From CAG-390 sp964384555 (GTDB lineage Bacteria > Bacillota > Clostridia > Oscillospirales > CAG-272): a DNA stretch of 9,617 nucleotides. A program made the translations under genes and the position numbers. The stretch lies in assembly GCA_964384555.1 (NCBI GenBank), contig CAYLLA010000053.1, forward strand, positions 1 to 9,617, read 5' to 3'. The notes beneath the pieces were generated by a model. It was not told the DNA's origin and did no database searches. It saw nothing but the letters and a program-made list of their open reading frames with translations. Positions 6,670-9,617 of the stretch are shown here, piece after piece. Numbering within the stretch: the first letter of the stretch is position 1; each line of letters starts with the position of its first letter.

Positions 6670-7826
6670 TTTGCACCTCCGTCATCCAAAAAGGGGCGAC
6701 CGTCCAGCGCGCGCAGACCTATGCGCAGTGCATCGGCGGCGGTGCGCCGAGTTTCGGCATCGCCGTTTTGCATCCGCTCAAGCAGGATCCTGTAAAGCTC
6801 GCCGCGCACAGTCATATCCGCGGCCAGCTCCGCGCCGCCCGCAAGCGGCATGCTCTCGTCTCGCACCTCAAGCGAATACAGCTCGCCCGCCTCGGTCAGC
6901 TTTTCTATTCTTTCGGTGTTCGGCATATATTCAATATCGGTGTCGCCTGTCAGCGTGACCCTGACCGAGCGGTGCCGCGGGTCATCTATTCCGCCCACAG
7001 CCTCACTCACAGCGCGTGCCGCCGCCGGGTCGTCTGCTGCGCCGCTGATGTCTACCGCAATACGGAGGTAGCGGTGACGGCTGACCGCCACGCGTTCGAT
7101 CTCCACCGCGCCGTCATCCGCCAGTGTGACTATCGATACACCGCCCTCGCCAAGCTCATCAAATCCGCGCCCCTCGGGAAAGCCGCAGTATGCCACGGTG
7201 GTCTCTCCCATGCGGCGCGGCTCCGGCGGCGTGTGAACATGCCCGAGCGCGGCAAATCGGAGTCCGCTGTCAGCGATCTCGCGCGGACTTATCGGCGCGT
7301 ATTTTGATGTCGGCAGGTCAATATCCGCATGCGCACAGAGCACGCGAATGCGCGCGACTCCGTCAGCTGTGTCCGCGCCGAGCCTGCCCGCGCCGCTGAG
7401 CGGACTTGTGTCCATCCGCTCGCCGCAAAAGGCGTAGCCGTAAACGGTAAGGCCAAGCTCGGGGAGATCAAAGCTATCAAGCTTTTCGGAAGTGAAGATA
7501 TAAAGATTCTCCGGCAGTTCCGCGGCGCGGTCGCACCAAGTGCCGCCGCCGATATACGGATCGTGGTTGCCGGGCGAGAGTATCACAGGCCCGGGGAATT
7601 CGGCTATTGCGGCGCATACCGCCTCAAACGTATCCGCCGAGGCACGCGGGCGATCCAAAAGATCCCCGCTTATCAGCACCGCATCGCACCCGCGCTCTCC
7701 GGCCAGCCGCATACTGCGTGCAAAAGCATCGCAAAGACCGCGGCGGCGTGCCTCGGCGCGTTCGGGGTCAAGCCCCGACATGGGGGAGTCAAGATGGCAA
7801 TCCCCGCAATGAAGCAATTTAAGCAT
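6666..7826 (-). CDS. SbcD/Mre11-like metallophosphoesterase (YhaO type)
   Basis: This encodes a 386-residue DNA-repair-type exonuclease of the calcineurin-like metallophosphoesterase family. All the metal-binding motifs are in order: D9-x-H11 (GDCHLD), D55 (ISGDLLD), N87-H88-D89 (PGNHDP), H166 (AHAD) and H196-x-H198 (GHVH). Such enzymes use two manganese ions and work with an SbcC/Rad50-like ATPase, here encoded directly downstream with a 4-base overlap. The C-terminal region (about 255-386) is the divergent part that would bind the ATPase coiled coil. The ATG at 7826 is preferred over an in-frame start 14 codons upstream because AAGGAG (7833-7838) is 6 bases away. That site overlaps the galT stop codon, leaving a 10-base gap and hinting at coupling with galT. 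The length fits B. subtilis YhaO (about 400 residues). Confidence 0.9.
   Translation of the reverse strand: MLKLLHCGDCHLDSPMSGLDPERAEARRRGLCDAFARSMRLAGERGCDAVLISGDLLDRPRASADTFEAVCAAIAEFPGPVILSPGNHDPYIGGGTWCDRAAELPENLYIFTSEKLDSFDLPELGLTVYGYAFCGERMDTSPLSGAGRLGADTADGVARIRVLCAHADIDLPTSKYAPISPREIADSGLRFAALGHVHTPPEPRRMGETTVAYCGFPEGRGFDELGEGGVSIVTLADDGAVEIERVAVSRHRYLRIAVDISGAADDPAAARAVSEAVGGIDDPRHRSVRVTLTGDTDIEYMPNTERIEKLTEAGELYSLEVRDESMPLAGGAELAADMTVRGELYRILLERMQNGDAETRRTAADALRIGLRALDGRPFLDDGGAN
6675..6680 (-). promoter_or_regulatory. Ribosome binding site for the TTG-started ATPase gene
   Basis: GGAGGT on the minus strand, 5 bases before the TTG at 6669-6667. No ATG or GTG lies near this site, and the protein aligned from the TTG begins MIILNITVDEFGP, a typical start for this family. 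The site lies inside the last codons of the nuclease gene. Confidence 0.75.
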
Positions 7827-7836
7827 AAAGCACTCC

Positions 7837-9381
7837 TTAGTGTAAACGACCGCCGATCCGATCGGCAAACCTCAAAAACGCGGCGTGGCCGTCGGCATCC
7901 TCGGAGAATACTCCCGCATCCTGCAAAACGCCCACAAAGGTGCGCCCTATCTCGGCGCGCAGCATGCTCATTGCCGCCTCGCGGTCGGCAGGCTGCGGGT
8001 AATTACCTGCAAAGCGTGCCACCCACTCGGCGTGCTTGGCGCATATCGGGTCGGATGCCACATCCGCACCGCTGACAAGCAGCTCGGCCAGCCGCTCGGC
8101 CTCTGCCTTAAGGCGTGAGGGCAGCACGGCCAGTCCCATGACCTCGATAAGCCCGATGTTTTCTTTTTTTATGTTGTGCTTGTCCGGGTGCGGATGGAAC
8201 ACTCCCATCGGGTACTGCTCGCTGGTTATGTTGCAGCGCAACACAAGGTCAAGCTCAAACTCCTCGCCGCGGCGGCGGGCAATGGGAGTTATCGTGTTGT
8301 GCGGCACGCCGTCCGTTTCGGCAAGAATGCCAACGGCGGGGTCGCTGTAGCCGCGCCACATGTCAAGTATGCGGCAGGCAAGGGATGCAAGCTCGCCGCG
8401 ATCGGCGGAGCGCAAGCGAATAACGCTCATCGGCCAGTTGAGTATGCCCGCGCTGACGGCGGGAAAGTCCGCAAAGCGGAGCGACGTTTTTATCTCGGCG
8501 CGCGCCATGGGGAACTCATATCTGCCGCCCTGCATGTGGTCGTGCGTGAGTATCGAGCCGCCGACTATCGGCAGATCGGCATTGGAGCCTATAAAATAGT
8601 GCGGCAGCGCGGTGATAAAATCAAGCAAACGCTCAAAGGTCGTGTGCGTGATGCGCATAGGCTCGTGGCGCGGGGAAAGCACGATGCAGTGCTCGTTATA
8701 GTAAACATAGGGGGAATATTGCATAAACCACCGCTCGCCGCCGATGGGCAGAACTATCTGGCGCAGGGTCTGGCGTGCGGGAGCGGTCGCCGAGCCGGGA
8801 AAGCCCACATTCTCATGGCAGAGCAGGCATGCGGGATATCCGGATTTCGGCGCATTCAGCGCGGCGGCAATGTCGCGGGGATCCTTTTCGGGTTTTGACA
8901 TGTTGATAGAGATGTCGATATCACCGTAGGGGGATGGCACGCTCCAGCGCAGATCCCGCGCCACGCGGGCGGCGCGAATGTAGTTTGAATCACGCGATAC
9001 GGCATAAAAATGATCGGTAGCCAGCTCGGGGGAGGTCGCCATATCCTCGGCAAAGCGGCGGCTGACCTCGCCGGGGCGGGGTGTGAGATGCCCCATCAGG
9101 CGGGTATCAAAATTATCGCGCGAGGACTGCGTGTCTGCAATAATGCCAAGCTCGGCGGCGATGCCGCAAAGCTCGTCAAGTATCCGCTCAAGGCGAATAT
9201 CATGCGGTGTGCCGTCATTCGGCACGGCACCGGGGATGTCGCAAACGTCGGTGAGGTGCATGTCCTCGGCGATGGCGTTAACGGCAAAGGGACGGTCGTC
9301 GGCGGTGATAAGGCCGCGCTCGTCGGCGTAGTCGCAAAGCGCACTGATAAGACGATTTATGTTTGAGTTGGAGGTGTTCAT
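7837..9381 (-). CDS. galT: UDP-glucose–hexose-1-phosphate uridylyltransferase, class II
   Basis: This encodes a 514-residue Leloir-pathway enzyme that swaps UMP between UDP-glucose and galactose 1-phosphate, giving glucose 1-phosphate and UDP-galactose. It is the class II form common in Bacillota (usually about 490-510 residues). Diagnostic stretches are CLLCHENVGFPGS (185-197), SNADLPIVGGSILTHDHMQGG (266-286; the active HxH is H280-D-H282) and NITSEQYPMGVFHPHPDKHN in the C-terminal domain. The ATG at 9381 has AAAGGA (9387-9392) 5 bases upstream. The frame stays open for 49 more codons, but these include the promoter region, so they are not coding. It is the first gene of an operon with the two YhaO/YhaN-like genes. 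No galK, galE or sugar transporter is in the window, so whether it serves galactose or galacto-/lacto-N-biose use is unknown. Confidence 0.95.
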   Translation of the reverse strand: MNTSNSNINRLISALCDYADERGLITADDRPFAVNAIAEDMHLTDVCDIPGAVPNDGTPHDIRLERILDELCGIAAELGIIADTQSSRDNFDTRLMGHLTPRPGEVSRRFAEDMATSPELATDHFYAVSRDSNYIRAARVARDLRWSVPSPYGDIDISINMSKPEKDPRDIAAALNAPKSGYPACLLCHENVGFPGSATAPARQTLRQIVLPIGGERWFMQYSPYVYYNEHCIVLSPRHEPMRITHTTFERLLDFITALPHYFIGSNADLPIVGGSILTHDHMQGGRYEFPMARAEIKTSLRFADFPAVSAGILNWPMSVIRLRSADRGELASLACRILDMWRGYSDPAVGILAETDGVPHNTITPIARRRGEEFELDLVLRCNITSEQYPMGVFHPHPDKHNIKKENIGLIEVMGLAVLPSRLKAEAERLAELLVSGADVASDPICAKHAEWVARFAGNYPQPADREAAMSMLRAEIGRTFVGVLQDAGVFSEDADGHAAFLRFADRIGGRLH

Positions 9382-9460
9382 GGTGGTCCTTTCTTCGCGC
9401 CCCGCGCGAGCTGAAAAAGAATAAAAAAGGGGACGGCTGTCGTAAATTATTTCATTATAT

Positions 9461-9489
9461 ATTATATCACTAAACCCCGCCCGTGTAAA
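9461..9489 (-). promoter_or_regulatory. galT: Predicted sigma-A promoter of the galT operon
   Basis: TTTACA (9489-9484), a 17-base spacer and a perfect TATAAT (9466-9461) preceded by TGA, an extended -10. It lies about 80 bases before the galT start in the only AT-rich stretch of the area (9441-9470). A GC-rich spacer and a ribosome site at 9387-9392 complete the leader. No operator, catabolite-response (cre) site or riboswitch was recognised in 9382-9539. Confidence 0.78.
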
Positions 9490-9539
9490 GCCCCAATTCA
9501 CCGCCGCGGGATAGAATCCGCCGGGCAACTCCGTCCGTA

Positions 9540-9611
9540 GGCAAAAGAGCGGACTCTTGCCAAGCCTTCCCCGGTGGTGGAAGAGACTCGCCCCGCTTTG
9601 CGGGTCGAGTC
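9540..9611. repeat. Array of three hairpins, possible dispersed palindromic repeat (runs to window edge)
   Basis: Three stems follow one another. The first is 9540-9561: GGC, a 2-base bulge, AAGAG, a CGGA loop, then CTCTT and GCC. The second is 9566-9583 (CTTCC / GGAAG). The third is 9585-9611, a 12-bp stem with one mismatch and a TTT loop. It lies in noncoding DNA upstream of the galT promoter. The CTTCCCC…GGAAG plus GACTCG…CGAGTC composition reminds me of short palindromic intergenic repeats in gut Clostridia genomes; that is recollection, not a match I could check. It could instead be the 3' end of a gene lying to the right. No reading frame here is convincing. Confidence 0.45.
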
Positions 9612-9617
9612 ATCAAA

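Noticed and set aside
8176..8898. 240-codon plus-strand frame inside galT
   Set aside because: It is a shadow of galT in another frame; the real frame carries the conserved HDHMQGG and C-terminal motifs.
9451..9470. ATTATATATTATAT as a regulator operator
   Set aside because: It is explained by the overlapping -10 region of the galT promoter; an AT-rich near-palindrome here needs no further cause.
9382..9528. 49-codon upstream extension of galT
   Set aside because: It would include the -10 box and leader. The ATG at 9381 has a good ribosome site and gives the usual class II length.

Overview
The window looks like a chromosomal piece of an anaerobic, GC-rich member of the Clostridia (Bacillota), probably from the gut. 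The basis is the class II GalT, the YhaO/YhaN-type Mre11–Rad50 pair, strong GGAGG ribosome binding sites and the style of the zinc-ribbon and CBS proteins. This placement is inferred from protein families and not from a phylogenetic marker. I see no rRNA, tRNA, CRISPR array, transposase or phage gene. Almost all of the window is ordinary coding sequence.

Layout, left to right. (1) Positions 1-149 hold the 3' end of a plus-strand gene with a C-terminal double zinc ribbon, probably an SPFH/Band-7 'virion core-like' protein. A near-ideal hairpin at 167-206 separates it from the next gene. (2) A minus-strand gene at 225-1055 encodes a TIM-barrel sugar phosphate isomerase/epimerase. (3) A 314-bp divergent region follows, with two back-to-back promoters of the same design (17-bp spacer, extended -10). 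(4) On the plus strand come a zinc-ribbon/transmembrane/beta-propeller protein (1370-3154), a two-CBS-domain protein (3307-3711) and a small unrecognised membrane protein (3755-4201). (5) A perfect 26-bp palindrome at 4220-4245 is the shared terminator between convergent gene sets. (6) A compact minus-strand operon runs from a promoter at 9461-9489 through galT (7837-9381), an SbcD/YhaO-like nuclease (6666-7826) and an SbcC/YhaN-like ATPase (4258-6669). The last two overlap by 4 bases at a TTGA. (7) The right edge (9540-9611) carries three consecutive hairpins that look like a dispersed palindromic repeat or a structured transcript end.

How the genes may work together: the YhaO/YhaN-like pair almost certainly forms one complex, since the genes are translationally coupled and are nuclease and ATPase partners of a known family. 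The ATPase has a hydrophobic hairpin and no zinc hook, which suggests a membrane-associated Mre11–Rad50-like machine. Its co-transcription behind galT is the least expected arrangement here and may be only housekeeping gene packing. The CBS protein and small membrane protein probably form a two-gene operon of unknown role. I did not find convincing evidence for a wholly new system; the best leads are listed with modest scores.
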